The notes beneath the pieces were generated by a model. The model had not been told where the DNA came from. It worked only from the letters and a program-made list of their open reading frames with translations, and ran no database searches. This document shows positions 11,401 to 22,298 of a stretch of DNA of 64,000 bases, piece after piece; position 1 is the stretch's first letter, and every line of letters begins with the position of its first letter. Location of the stretch: positions 2,549,096 through 2,613,095 of the forward strand of contig NC_020173.2 in assembly GCF_000224145.3 (NCBI RefSeq), written 5' to 3'. The position numbers were made by a program, and so were the translations under genes. Source of the DNA: Ciona intestinalis (taxonomy: Eukaryota > Chordata > Ascidiacea > Phlebobranchia > Cionidae).

Positions 11401-11740
11401 CTATCGCAGTATAATGTTCCGTAGCTTTCCGAATCGCTTCATTCCCATAAGTTTTATTTAAATCTTCTTTCATAAAAGTCCCTTCCAAAACAGCGTTCAC
11501 ATCATTTTCATCAATTTTGATTTGTTCCAACTTTGCATCCAGAAAACTGAGGTCAACACTCTTACTTTTCTCCCTCTGCATTAACTTCATTCTTCTCAGT
11601 GCCATTAGTTCAGCCACAACCTTTTTCTTACGTTCAACATGATCTGGTGGAGTCCTGTTTGACTGCTTGGGAGAAGTCGGAAAACTTAGGGAGTGAAGTG
11701 AAGCTCTTCCACTGGCAACCGGGAGCCTGAAGTTCTCCAT
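8402..11740 (-). CDS. Coiled-coil and WD-repeat protein, 1112 aa, intronless
   Basis: One uninterrupted frame from the ATG at 11740 to the stop at 8402. Residues about 35-205 are highly charged and helical (RRKKLEEKQEKR, KQRDLFEEQNKLEKL), predicted coiled coil. From about 445 on there are WD/beta-propeller-like blades: HALLAIGTHRGDILVYNMKW (about 462-481), ILSLSVSGCIVMWSAS (about 512-527), and LISMDNSYNICQWRHD. A basic KKGVKGKKLKSKK segment separates these from a second blade-like half. I do not recognise the orthologue. The overall plan, coiled coil plus divergent propeller, is common among axonemal and flagellar proteins; that role is inference only. It is single-exon at 3.3 kb while most neighbours are split into ~130-bp exons. 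Its 3' end is tandemly repeated downstream. It lies head to head with DAZAP1, 1.1 kb apart. Confidence 0.9.
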   Translation of the reverse strand: MENFRLPVASGRASLHSLSFPTSPKQSNRTPPDHVERKKKVVAELMALRRMKLMQREKSKSVDLSFLDAKLEQIKIDENDVNAVLEGTFMKEDLNKTYGNEAIRKATEHYTAIGQDLGRPDSSEDTNRHRKQFLNSLSDKRRKKLEEKQEKRVLKQRDLFEEQNKLEKLSKSSISLKKDDVDHLVGETKSKIKRMELNVQYLKMRYGKDGSKNASPFRSAAALEYFKSTHVEQVAVASWIIDILLDNVIKECHPGEVNTTEAEILKMLFVSDHEQWESHKLNTSKNQFVVDVLGEVINETCDLMLKELAMEVLYLKQMCQILPNQIVIESTNAVVASNKKDKNELIIKQSWAGININRDRYRQTVWSHSQGTLKEEIVPDQPMPVAPVKQVAPVDTGADAEIVSSVEAIQKIELNISRTQEMVNYAAYEAETWSNFSVYKPDFSFAPRQTFGVSVASPTNNHALLAIGTHRGDILVYNMKWQPSRPVRAVVYEGKTTDAIVDLKWSLDYSRILSLSVSGCIVMWSASFSSSVAQQDITALNLPDATVQCSQLTALCVLETLRGDLMFHQGPLCDNQAEIILPTLLTFCPMLSLAGTQNSIAIGLQNGDILRCNLTTAIQRRFDSLLTPVGNKQKVKNLFVIDQVVPAEKVNEISQNITAELFRYHRHKLLHLVFSKNADDLISMDNSYNICQWRHDAERLNNFGWFVPFKKIHLQLVEEILVSNTEDRIIFSDEAALKKGVKGKKLKSKKIVEKERKAALGELHGMGVFNQLPWYSDEFPDEIDKPEKPKKPSKFITEVYSPPVPNMVEASAGGINFFVVKLKRDTRVLVEYSTRLFETSTITATKLLHSSVSPPGDRIHLMLLYEEHPPKIKHHISMVDFNIEEMVLGQRGVIRIDLSKEKFDKCKLSHTSTFSLSRAYESLGTDYIVCNIVGKMHGFSLISGQKILHSPLEKEKPANILMMRGLKLQQQQSKLNIGAQVLILNPDGAMTYIVTLPLIANKNYLASKLLRITDGTSNEGRRATQYSVSQLKQFARHSNQELSAVNTHEFEQACHREEWSSRDMPIDLYMKMIIYRMLDIVVARATGVRMSQDQRKNVWKEDWMRMGREFME

Positions 11741-12885
11741 GTCGTTACATCAACTTATTCACAAGATAAGATGTAAACCCATGAGGCATTAATTAAGCAA
11801 ACAGCCTCATAAGACTCTGTTAAAATAATGATACATAGAAAAAACAATACCTAAAATTTATATATAACTGTAGTCTCTATCGCATTTAAAGTTTTAACAT
11901 AACATATTTTGTAAAGACATGATTGCAAAAGTATTGCAAATTTATAGGACACAAAATCATTAAAAAACAAAGTAACTGACAAAATACAATATATATATAT
12001 ATAGTTTTTACAAGTGTAAAGCTTTCTAGAATCAATCAGATTAAGCAAACGACCTCATAAGACTCTGTTAAACTATTAATACATAAGTTTGTCGGGATTA
12101 TACATAACTATACAACATTTTTAGTGTTAACATTATACATTTTGTAACGACAGGAGTCACATGATTGCAAAAATATTGCAAATTTAAAAGTCACGAAATA
12201 CATTTAAAAAAAACAATTTAACTGACGTACAGTGTAGTTTACGCAAGAGAAAAGCTGTCGGTAATTACATTTCAAAATCACTGTTAAATTTATTGCTTAA
12301 ATATACCAAAAAAGATAGCTAACACACTTGTAATTCAAAACGTAAACATTATTTTTGTTTGCCCAACAACGATGGGACTTCCCCTTTATTGATATTGTAA
12401 ATCATTTTTATATAATATATTTTTGGAAGTCATTTGGGGGTAGCATTAAAAGTGGAAATTCAAAACTAGTTTAATAATAAGGTCATTCCGTTTTGTTCTA
12501 CTTAAAATGCACGGCGTGATACTCACAAGCTATTCAAACAAAGAAATTCGCGTCAGAAAAAGGCAAAATCACAAAAAAGGCGTGAAAGCGCGAAGGAAAA
12601 AAGACCGCGTGTTTGTCGAGTACAGGAAGCGGGTGAAGTTATTCAATTTCTTGAAATAATATAAGTAAAAGGGCGGGAGAAGCTAGTTTTATGTTAATGG
12701 CAAATTAAAATACACTTATTTATTAGTAAAGTTAAAGTTAAAATGGTTAGTCAGATGATTATCAGCCAGAGTATTCGTAACACCACGCGCATATATACAT
12801 ATTTTGTCCGACATTTTACAAATTACTTTTTTAGAACTGTTACGTGATTAATTTTATCGATTTCTAGTAACATCTGTACATAAAC
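11741..12885. other. Divergent intergenic region, WD-repeat gene and DAZAP1
   Basis: Shared upstream region for two divergent genes. The left half is a diverged tandem duplication (11791-12262). The right half has GC-richer pockets around 12530-12620 and an acceptor-like CGATTTCTAG ending at 12867, 18 nt before the DAZAP1 ATG, a candidate trans-splice site. No ORF of interest. Confidence 0.6.
11791..12262. repeat. Diverged ~248-bp tandem duplication
   Basis: Copy one starts TTAAGCAAACAGCCTCATAA at about 11793 and copy two TTAAGCAAACGACCTCATAA at 12041. They share AGACTCTGTTAAA, TACATAA, CATGATTGCAAAA, TATTGCAAATTTA, and end near AAAGCT. Copy one additionally holds a (TA)n run near 11989-12003. 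Alignment by eye only. Confidence 0.85.
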
Positions 12886-15800
12886 ATGTCACAAAACGAT
12901 GGCGAAGAAGCAGGGTAAGTTTACGTTATATCTAAATTTTGTTCACAGGTTGTTTTACCAACCGTCGATTTATCTTTAATTCCCCTCAAATTATAAAATA
13001 TATATTTTTGAGTTAAGTATGACTTATCTGCGTATTTCCTACAGAAAAATCTTTGTTGGTGGTCTTGCCCGACAAACTACATTAGAAGGTCTCAGAAGTT
13101 ACTTTGAAAACTATGGAGAAGTCTCGGATTGTGTCCTAATGAAGGATAAAGAGACTGGGTTCTCCCGAGGGTTCGGTTTTGTAACTTTCACAAATCCATC
13201 AAGTGTTGCAGCTGTAGTGAAAGCTAGACCCCACAACTTGGATAATAAAATGGTAAAATTTGTCACATTTTTCAAAGCTCATTTATATTTATATATTTTA
13301 ACATCTATTATTTTAATTCTTTGCATTTTTTCGGATTTAAAAATTTATAAAAACACAGGTAATCCAAATACGGATGACATGTTAACTTTGTCTGCTTTAA
13401 ATTACTCTGTTTGTCTGTGACAACTAAAAAAAAACAAAATATCAAAGAAAAGCATATAGAAATCCTAAAATCACCTTACAAAACCTTAATTACAGATTGA
13501 CCCAAAGCCATGTACAACAAAAGCTGCACAACAACAAAAGAAAGTGAGTTCAACAAATTACAGCAAAGCTCATAAAATATTCATTGGTGGAATTTCAATG
13601 GAAGCATCTGAAGCTGACGTACAAAGCTATTTTGAGCGTTATGGAACCGTAAGTGGAAACTTTCAATAAAACATGATTTACTTACGATTTTCATCTCCAA
13701 CGTTTAAACCATCTTTAGTGTTGTGGTTAAGTTTAAATAAACACTTTGAACAAAATTAAAAAGTTGACCAGAAAATTAGTGTTTATGCTTGTAAGTTTAA
13801 AGTATTACACATACAACATGCCGTATTTAGTAGTATTGATCCTCAGTGTCATAAAAAGGCTTGTCAAAGTATGTACCATGCACCGTGTGTGAAGCTTTTG
13901 TTCATTTTAGGTGGTTGAAGTTGTGTTTGTTGTGAACAAAGAAGACACAAGCAAACCACACAAAGGTAACATTTTGAATTAGTCTGTAGAAAAGTAATTA
14001 TATCAATTATAATAAACAGTAGTTAAAAATAAAGTACTGCTTAATTTTATTATGCATAAATATAAAATTAATATATTTATTATACTTTATGATAGTTAGC
14101 AATTACCATAACTTAGGATAGTTTTTTTATGGACTTTTTGTTTTGTATTTACTTAATTAAGTTAATTACGATAACAGGGTTTGGTTTCGTAACATTTGAA
14201 GACGAATCATCCGTAGATCAAGCAATCGCGAAACATTACCATATCATCAAAGATAAAAGAGTTCGTTACAATTTCTTTCTTATTTCAACTTTTACACCAC
14301 ACTTTCCAACACAATACTTTTACGTCACACTTACGAAAACATACTTTTATGCCACACATACAAACACAATACTTTTACGTCACACTCAAACACCCTGCAG
14401 CCTTACAAGACTTATATGTTCACCACATGCAAACATATAACATACACAAATAAACCAAAAAACAAGATTTTAGGGTAGGGGTAATCACACATGTAGGGCA
14501 GCATAGGCGTCCAACGCGAAACTCAAAAAGTATCATGGTTAAAATAAATTCGTGGAGCGTCAGATATTTTAATGATTTACTAAATAAGTTTAATGTTAAT
14601 CTTGTTAGTAATTATAATAAATTAATAAAATTAAAGTAAAATTGATTAAACTTATCTGCTATTTGATCGTAAAGTAAGATAGTGTAAGTTAATAACATAA
14701 AATTCTATTTAATGTAATTAATATTTACATTATTTAAGCTTTAAAATTGATATTTGCAATAAAAATCTTTATAAATTTAATAGCATAATGCATATCTTAA
14801 TAAATAATTAGCAAAATAATGATAAAAGTAGTAGTTATGGTAAATAAATTGTACCTTAATACAGTGCTAATAATACTTTACTTACAGCATCTTATATACA
14901 TTATACATATCTTCATTAATCATTATACACTAAACATCATCATAAATAAGTATATACCATACATCGTATACATATTACATCTTTTCTGTTGATTGTATGT
15001 AAGTACATATTGTTTTATTACTTGTATTATGTGTGTGCCTGTTGTGGTGTATGTTTCATAGGCATATACTATCTATACATCTTCTGTTTGAATACTTATT
15101 CAAGCTTACAACAGGTTGAAGCTAAAAAAGCGGAGTCAAGAGACAAAATGGGAGGGGGCAGGGTATGTTTCATTACTTCTTTTTATATTTATCTAGAAAC
15201 TAGAATCTTAGGCGGCAAACCTGGGGTGGAAGGCCTACCTTGCAGTTTACTTTTATCAGTAAACATTGGCATCAAATTTGTTTTAAAACAATGCATGTCA
15301 TACTGTCTTTGCCCCCCTGCATTAAACAGTTTGGCGCCTATGACTAAGATACATCACTTTTTCTGCTTCTTTTGCTACTAATTAAATGGAAATTGATTTT
15401 CTGTCAAGATTTTTTTCTAAATGGCAGTTACCAATTTAAATATTAGATCTAGTATTCCCAAGTTTAATAAAGTCAATGTAAAGTCTACAGTTTTTTTTCT
15501 ATTTTATTTTCCATTAGCCTGGTTTCATAAAATACTGTTTGTTTGTAAGATTAAATTTGGCAAGTAATCCTGCAGCGTTCAGCCTAATCAATATTCCATT
15601 ATTATTGATTGATATTTGATTACAGAACGATCAACAGCAGGGTTATGGGATGGGATATGGACAAGGGAACAACATGATGTATAACCAAGGTATGAATCAA
15701 GGTACGGGAGTTTGTGAATAAATTTCCTGGTATAATAGAAAATTGTAAACCAAGTAATAAACTTTGTGAATAGCAGGTGGAAACTGGATGGGAGGACAGA

Positions 15801-17266
15801 ACATGATGGGTAAGTGTTATAGCAATCTTTCCTGTGCAATGATATTATACTGCTTTGTAAATTATAATGTCAGTGTCTTTAATGACAATGACATTACAAC
15901 TTTCTGGGTTTTTTTCTATGTTCCACTTTTTGTCTGAACATTTTTAATTTTCTAGGTTTTAATTATGTGTTTTAGCAGTATGTCTTGTGCAATAATATGA
16001 TACAGTTTTTAATATCTTAGCTGTTTTAATAATTATAACTTGTCCATTTATTGATGTCTTTCTTTTACATTTATATAAATAACAGCTTTCTATTTCTCTG
16101 TGTTTGACTTTTTTTTCTGAACCCGTGTTCACTGTCGTTTTCATGCAGGTAACTATGGATACGGGAACCAGAATTTTCCAACAGCCTACCCTCAACAACA
16201 AGGTTATGGTGGCAATCAAGGCTATGGTAAGTTATGTATTCAGTGTTTAAAACCAATCTAGTATTTGGGCATTTGAATATAACAAAAGTTATAGGTTTTG
16301 GCTTTAATGGTTATAAAATGAAAATATATAATGAGCTTACCTTAAAGTTGGTGTTATCATGTGGAAACATTTGAACTGAACTTCCAAAATGAATCTTTAG
16401 ACTTCATTACTGATTTCTCCTTTTGTGTTCTGTAGGTTACGGATACGGGTATGGAGGCAACATGGGTGGCAACATGCCTGGCCAAATGGGTGGGATGCAA
16501 GGTGGGCAAATGGGGGGAATGCCCAACCAGATGGGAGGGAATATGCAAGGGGGTCAGATGGGTGGAAACATGGGAAACATGCAGGGTGGATATCAACCAG
16601 GCATGATGGGAATGCAAGGGAGAGGGGTTAATAATGGAAATGGAGCTCAACCAAGTAAGTTGTTGTTTTGATTCTGTATTGTTAAGTTTTTAAGTTCAGG
16701 CAGGGGCCTTGGGTGTAGGCCTGAGTTGGTTTGTTATCTCATTCTTGTTAATTAAACCTTTAAACTATTATTGTTAATTAAACCTTTAAACTAACTAGTT
16801 GTAACATTTTAGATGCTGCGAGCACGTATCCGCAAAACCCCACAAGTTACGGACCAATGCCAACATCTGGAGGAGGTAAATATATATCATAGATTAGTTT
16901 TTGTTCTGTCGGACTTGTACAACAAAAATGCTTTACCCAAATACAATGCTGACAGAGTAAAGGCTTTAATTAAGGCCACCACACTTTATAAGTAAACCCA
17001 AAACAAAATTTTCTTTGTAAAAAAAAGCACACAGAATGTTTGCCGAACACTTATCATTTGACTTAAAAGAAAAGAGTATTGTGTATACAAGCCATAGAAA
17101 ATAAATGTAACAAATATTATTATCCTAAACAGGATACAACCAAGGCAACACTGGTGCAAACAACTCGAGTGGTCAAGCAAATACTGGCAACACTGGTGGA
17201 GGAAGTTATGGACAGAAGAGTGGAGGAGGTTCTAACAACTCGGGCTACCATCCTTACCGAAGATAA
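12886..17266 (+). CDS. DAZAP1: DAZAP1-like hnRNP, two RRMs and a Gly/Met/Gln-rich tail
   Basis: Twelve exons, all in phase: 12886-12914, 13045-13252, 13496-13648, 13911-13965, 14178-14260, 15115-15162, 15626-15701, 15777-15809, 16149-16226, 16436-16654, 16813-16875, 17133-17266 (1179 nt, 392 aa). RRM1 (about 11-79) has RNP2 KIFVGG and RNP1 RGFGFVTF; RRM2 (about 106-182) has KIFIGG and GFGFVTF. The linker IDPKPCT after RRM1 and the C-terminal YHPYRR are hallmarks shared with vertebrate DAZAP1, an mRNA splicing and translation factor needed for spermatogenesis. hnRNP A/B or Musashi proteins are the alternatives, but the linker and tail favour DAZAP1. The tail exons, rich in GNM, GGQ and QMG, are short and mostly phase 1 to phase 1, so they can be skipped without a frameshift. 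The donor after exon 5 (GTTCGT) is weak. Confidence 0.92.
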
Positions 17267-17268
17267 AC

Positions 17269-17274
17269 AATAAA
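17269..17274 (+). terminator. Poly(A) signal of DAZAP1
   Basis: AATAAA begins three bases after the DAZAP1 stop codon. The convergent NTase-TPR gene has its own candidate on the minus strand (AATAAA at 17352-17357), so the two 3' ends are about 270 bp apart and may overlap. Confidence 0.65.
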
Positions 17275-17538
17275 CATTGTATTCAAAATTGTCAAACTTT
17301 TAATCATGATCTTACATATGTACAATAGATTCACGCCAGGCCAACAACCTTTTTATTTCGCTTTTATAAATAAAACAGTGAACCAACACTTCAATTTTGA
17401 AGCTTTTATATTGATTTAACTTTAAGTGCAAAAGTGAGACACAAAAATTAAAATTTCTTGTACAGTAAAAAAGTTAAACTAATAGGTATCTAAAATATAC
17501 ACTTTTCAATGAAGCTGTATCCAATTGGGTGGGTTTAA

Positions 17539-20500
17539 TTAATCCACAACATTTTTTGTAAATTTTGTGTACACTGGTTTAAAACAACCAACAGCTAAGG
17601 AAAGTTCTATAGTGAAAGAATCTAATGAAACGAGTGTAGATTCAACCATTTCTGCTGCATTTTGTACAGATTTATGGGAGTCACCTTTTTCAATGCAAGT
17701 TTTCAATATGTTTGTTAATGTATGAATGCATCGTGCAAGGAAAGCTGAATCTTGGTTTTCTTCGATAAAAGTTTGAAAAAATGCTTCTGTGACAAGATTT
17801 GCAGCTTTGCTTGGGTTAGATTCACTCAAACATTTTGACAACTCGAGCATTAAAAGCGGTGCTAATTCACTATCAAGGAATTGCAGTGTTTTTAATAGTT
17901 GTTCAAAACACTCCTTAACATGGGCAGGTTTTGTAGGTTGTTCAGATAAAATCTTAACAACACCAGGTATCAACTTTTCTAAATTTCGGCAGTTCTCTTT
18001 TAAATTACCGGCAGCCAGGTCTAATATTTTAAGACACAACTCGACCTTATCACTTGTTGACTGAATACAGTTTAAAATCACTGATATCAGTCCCTGCATA
18101 ATGCGTGTGACTCCAGTTGAAATAGTGTTAACAACATGGACAGTTTGAATAGAAATAAGAATGCATCCATCAAGCTGGTTTGGATGCATCTCACTTGATT
18201 TACATTTATTTAATACACCTTCTAACCCAATCAAAAACACGACTGCCATTTCTTCAGCAAGTTTGTCTAAAAAAAAATTAAAATTAAATACGAAATAATA
18301 AAAAGTTAACCAAACACTCACCAAATCCTGGTTTATCTTTCCCAAAGTTATGCAGTTTCTCTGCCATTTCACGGTATTGACATGCTGCGAGATCATATTC
18401 CTGTGTTATCAAATAACACCTTCCACGTAAATTGTGGTTCAGCATCTGACTTTTAAACGTGTTTTTCGTCGGTTCTAAGGCTTCCATCTCCAACTGAAAG
18501 CTCTGCAATCTTTTACTAAGCTCCAAACATGAGCTTACTTGGCAACTATTTAGAACTCCAACAGCAAACATCCGAACGCCAGCAATCACCTGAAACAAAA
18601 CAAAATTTATTATTTACATTGGTGATTACCCTTTTTTGACTACTAAACAGTGTCCGACTTCACAAACAACTAATGTGCAAGTTCACAAAAATGTGACTGA
18701 GTGATATAAATTTTGTTTAATCTTATTGTACAAATTGCTGATATTGATTATTGTCACACCCATACCTGTTCAATGATTTCATATTTTTTCATCTGATTCG
18801 CAGCTCTCAAAGCTATGGTTGAGTGCTTGAAGCCAACTTCAGCTTGCCCTGCTTTGAAAGCTGTAAATGCAACCATAAGAGTGTCTAGCAATTCAAGCAT
18901 GGTCTTCGGCAAATTATTTTCTTCATGTTGTGAATTCCCATGTTGGTACCATTCTGTTGATTTTGATATTTTTCCCGATAACAAATAAAAGTCACCAATA
19001 ATCTTTGGAATTTTGTTTGCATTTTCACCTGATTTCATGCTTCCAGGCATTGAAACCAACATCTCAGTCACTAATTGTGCCTGTTCTTTTGAAACACTTT
19101 TGCTATTAATTGTGAAGGCGATCAAATGAATTATTCTTTCCACTTTTTCGAGTTTTGCAGTTGTAAGCAGTGGTGCTATCGCTAGCTTTTTATAAACCAG
19201 AATTATGGAGATAAAAGTAGGTACAATAAGGGATACTTCATTGTTTTGAGACGAATTTAGCATTTTGTCTACTATATCCATCTCAATGTCAAGACAGACA
19301 TTAGCACATTGCATAACTTTTGAACAACAGTCACCATGGTTGCATTTTTGTGCTAAATCTAATGCCTTTGTTACGTTATCTAAAGCTGCATCATCATTTT
19401 TAAGCTTATTTTCACAGCGAGCTAATCGAACAATCTGACATTCCGTATCACAGCCACTAATCCGACCGTGTTTTTCCAATACTTCTGCATTAACAATAGC
19501 TGCTTTATAAGAAACAGATGCTTCCTTAAATCTTCCCAACTCATACAGACAGTCTCCAATATTGCTGTGAGCAGTCACAATCAATTCATCAGCAATATTT
19601 TTGTCTTCCAGGTTTAAATAAGCATCCAAGACCTGTTTCTTTACTTGATAGGCCTTTTCAAAGCGACCAGCTTGTATATAACATGTACCAATATTGCTCT
19701 GAATTTCTAAGAACTCTGTACTTTCATTTGCATGAATTTTTCTGCACTTTTCTTCTGCTTGCATCAGAACATCTATGGCCAATGGATTTTTTTGATCTAG
19801 ATAAAGATTGCCAAGTGAAGTCAGACAATTCAAATCCACAATTCTCACATGCTTGTCCATTTTTCCTTGGTTCCCTTTTAGCAGAGGTTCACAGATTTTT
19901 CGGGACATCTGAAATGCATCTTCTGCATGTTTACATTGGTTTAACTTCATAAAGCAATCTCCAATCCAGTAATCTAACCACGCTATTGCACATTGCCTTT
20001 CAGATTTTTCAACCAATGCAGTTGCTACCTCTGCACTCACTTTTGCTCTTTGAAATGCTTCCAGTGCTTCAGGAATGCGATGTGCTTTATGAAGTAGTAC
20101 TGCTTTGTTATGACATGAAATATATTCTTGATTTGGATCCTCTTGGTCTCTTTTCCCAAGCTCATTCATCGCTAGTTCATCTTTGTTTAATTGTATGGAT
20201 ATTAAACTTCTAACCAACCAATGGTCTTGATTTCCAAATGTTATTGACCTTAGCTTCAAATCTGAGTCAGACTTCCAACTTTCCAGTACCCTTCCAAGTT
20301 CACTTTGAAAAGCGAACACAATTTCAAAGAACCGAATTAAATTTTCAAATTCTATTTCTTCCCAAACTTCAGATGTTCTTCTTTCTTCTTCTGGACCAAC
20401 TTCTATGTAGGGAATCAAGTTTAAAGCTCTTTCTGTGAACTTGTCTTGCTGTTTTGCTTTCATTACTGTTCTTATTCTCACCTCAAAGGAGAGAGCAACA

Positions 20501-22298
20501 GCAAAGCGAAGACATAATGCTGTATGTTCATTGAGTGACAACCTTTCAATGATTCCAAAGCAAGTAGTATCTTCAATGATTTTTAGTCGTCCCAGTAGTG
20601 TGATAAACATTGTGACAGCGCGATACATGTAGCTTTTCACATCTGTTTTATACTCAGCCCTTGGAATAGCACTAAAAAGATTAAAGGTAGTAAGACACTT
20701 TACCATGTCATCTACAATAATCTGCTGAGATAACTTTCTCTCTTCTGTTCCAAGCAGTATTTCTAGTTTCTTCAGTAACTTCCTGTTATATTCATCAAAC
20801 ACATCATTGTCACCGGCTATGTAGCATGTACGAGTGAGAATATCCGACAAATAACCTTCTTGTGCAGCATCTTCAGTACCTTCAACTAACTCTAACATTT
20901 CAGAGACAGTTCTTATTAGCTCAACAGAGATTCCTAATGGATGTTTCCCAGCATTAGGCATGTTGCTATCGAACTGTATCCCACAAGGAGTAAAATCATC
21001 CCAAAACCAATTGTCTTCTTTATTTTGACTTGAAAAGTCATTGAGACATGGTATACCTAACAAGCGCAATGGGCTCTCTTTAAAACCAATAACAATCATC
21101 TGGAAAAGAGCAGCATAGTCACGAAAATACTCCTGTATGTCATGTAGATCTTCCCTTTTAGCTGGATCTTCAAGAATTATTGCATTTTCAAAGTCACTGT
21201 AAGGTGTTACACTTCTACATGCAATAGAACCCATTCCAACGTGACAAAACTTCCACTTTGGTTCTCCGAGAGCAGTTATACATCTTTCTGACACAGTTTT
21301 CATTATGTTGGTATAATCGTCAGCTACTGTTTGCATCATAGCTTCAACAGCAAGTGCTCTATCACGCACATGAGACGCTTCATTATCTCCAGATGACAAA
21401 TGATTTAACACGTCCAAATTTTCATGAACTTTTCTCCGCATAGTTTCAACCTTGTGTTTTATGTTGTTTGCTTCATTCACCAATGTAAAGTCACTACCCA
21501 CGACATGACGAGCTATGATCTTCAACCCAAGATTATTAATCTCTTCTTCAGCCTTGTCCCGTACTGATTCATTTCTTAAAGAAGCAGAATTCAAGAGTCC
21601 AGCGGCTTGAACTAGAGCGATACGGGTGCTTTTTCGCGTGTACAAAATCCCTAGTTCTAATAAAATATCGGCAGTCTCTATTGGGGACTTCTCTTTTCCT
21701 TTTAAATTGCATTTTTGCTTCAATTTTTCAGCAAGTTCACTTTCATTTTCAAGATCTGTAAAAATTCAAACTGATGTTTGATTGGCGGGTAAATTTGTCC
21801 GCGCTTTTCCGCATGGGCGATTTTGTTAATATTTTTCATGGCACGGGGAAGTTTACAATATTAAGTACAAATTTCTAACATAGTGCGTACGTATGTGTAG
21901 GTATTTATACATATAAATTAAATTTTAGACATGTACCAATAAATACACTTCTAGTATCGTACAAACTAACTAAATAGCCGTAGCTTATACCCTTTTTGCA
22001 TGGTCACTTTAATGCGCGTAAGTACTCGCATATTTACTCGCAAAAACAAAGTTAACACACATAACGTCATAAGCGTTTGCGAGTAAATATGCGAGTACTT
22101 ACGCGCATAAAAGTGACCATGCAAAAAGGGTACTATAGTAATTGCTTAATTGAATACCAGTAGACAGGAACGTTACTTCGCTTGAATACCTAAGCCAAGA
22201 GCTCACGCATATGTCTGTACATATAAGGTTTTTAATTAGGTGCACATAAATACAAGTTTACCTGAAGTATTCTCTAGTCCCTTGTTTTCTTTCGCCAT
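17539..22298 (-). CDS. GlnD/DUF294-type nucleotidyltransferase with TPR repeats, 1340 aa
   Basis: Four exons: 22262-22298, 18766-21755 (a 2990-bp exon), 18322-18589, 17539-18266; all phases agree (4023 nt). The first exon gives MAKENKGLENTS. Residues about 150-290 hold a pol-beta-type nucleotidyltransferase core: G-S at 188-189 in VGMGSIACRS, then SDFE with Asp200 and Glu202 (GS-x10-D-x-E), and a downstream FDSNMPNAGKHPLG (Asp near 275) that could supply the third carboxylate. About 555-815 carry several TPR units, for example the two beginning SNIGTCYIQAGRFEKAYQ and SNIGDCLYELGRFKEASV. The rest is helical with no recognised domain. Similar NTase plus TPR proteins are known as an uncharacterised family in some marine invertebrates (recalled, not searched). 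Substrate is unknown. A 56-bp-arm hairpin sits in intron 1. Divergent from the RNF212-like gene. Confidence 0.85.
21988..22132. mobile_element. Near-perfect hairpin (foldback MITE) in intron 1 of the NTase-TPR gene
   Basis: Two inverted arms of about 56 bp, 21988-22043 and 22077-22132, are separated by about 33 bp. The outer ends read TACCCTTTTTGCATGGTCAC and its complement; by eye one base differs across the arms. The terminal TA on both sides would fit TA target-site insertion, as for Tc1/mariner-type MITEs. The near identity suggests a recent insertion or ongoing gene conversion between arms. Confidence 0.85.

Noticed and set aside
13381..13420. Read-through of DAZAP1 exon 2 to the stop at 13420
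   Set aside because: The sequence after the donor at 13253 is intron-like and breaks the RRM-to-IDPKPCT linker found in the next exon.
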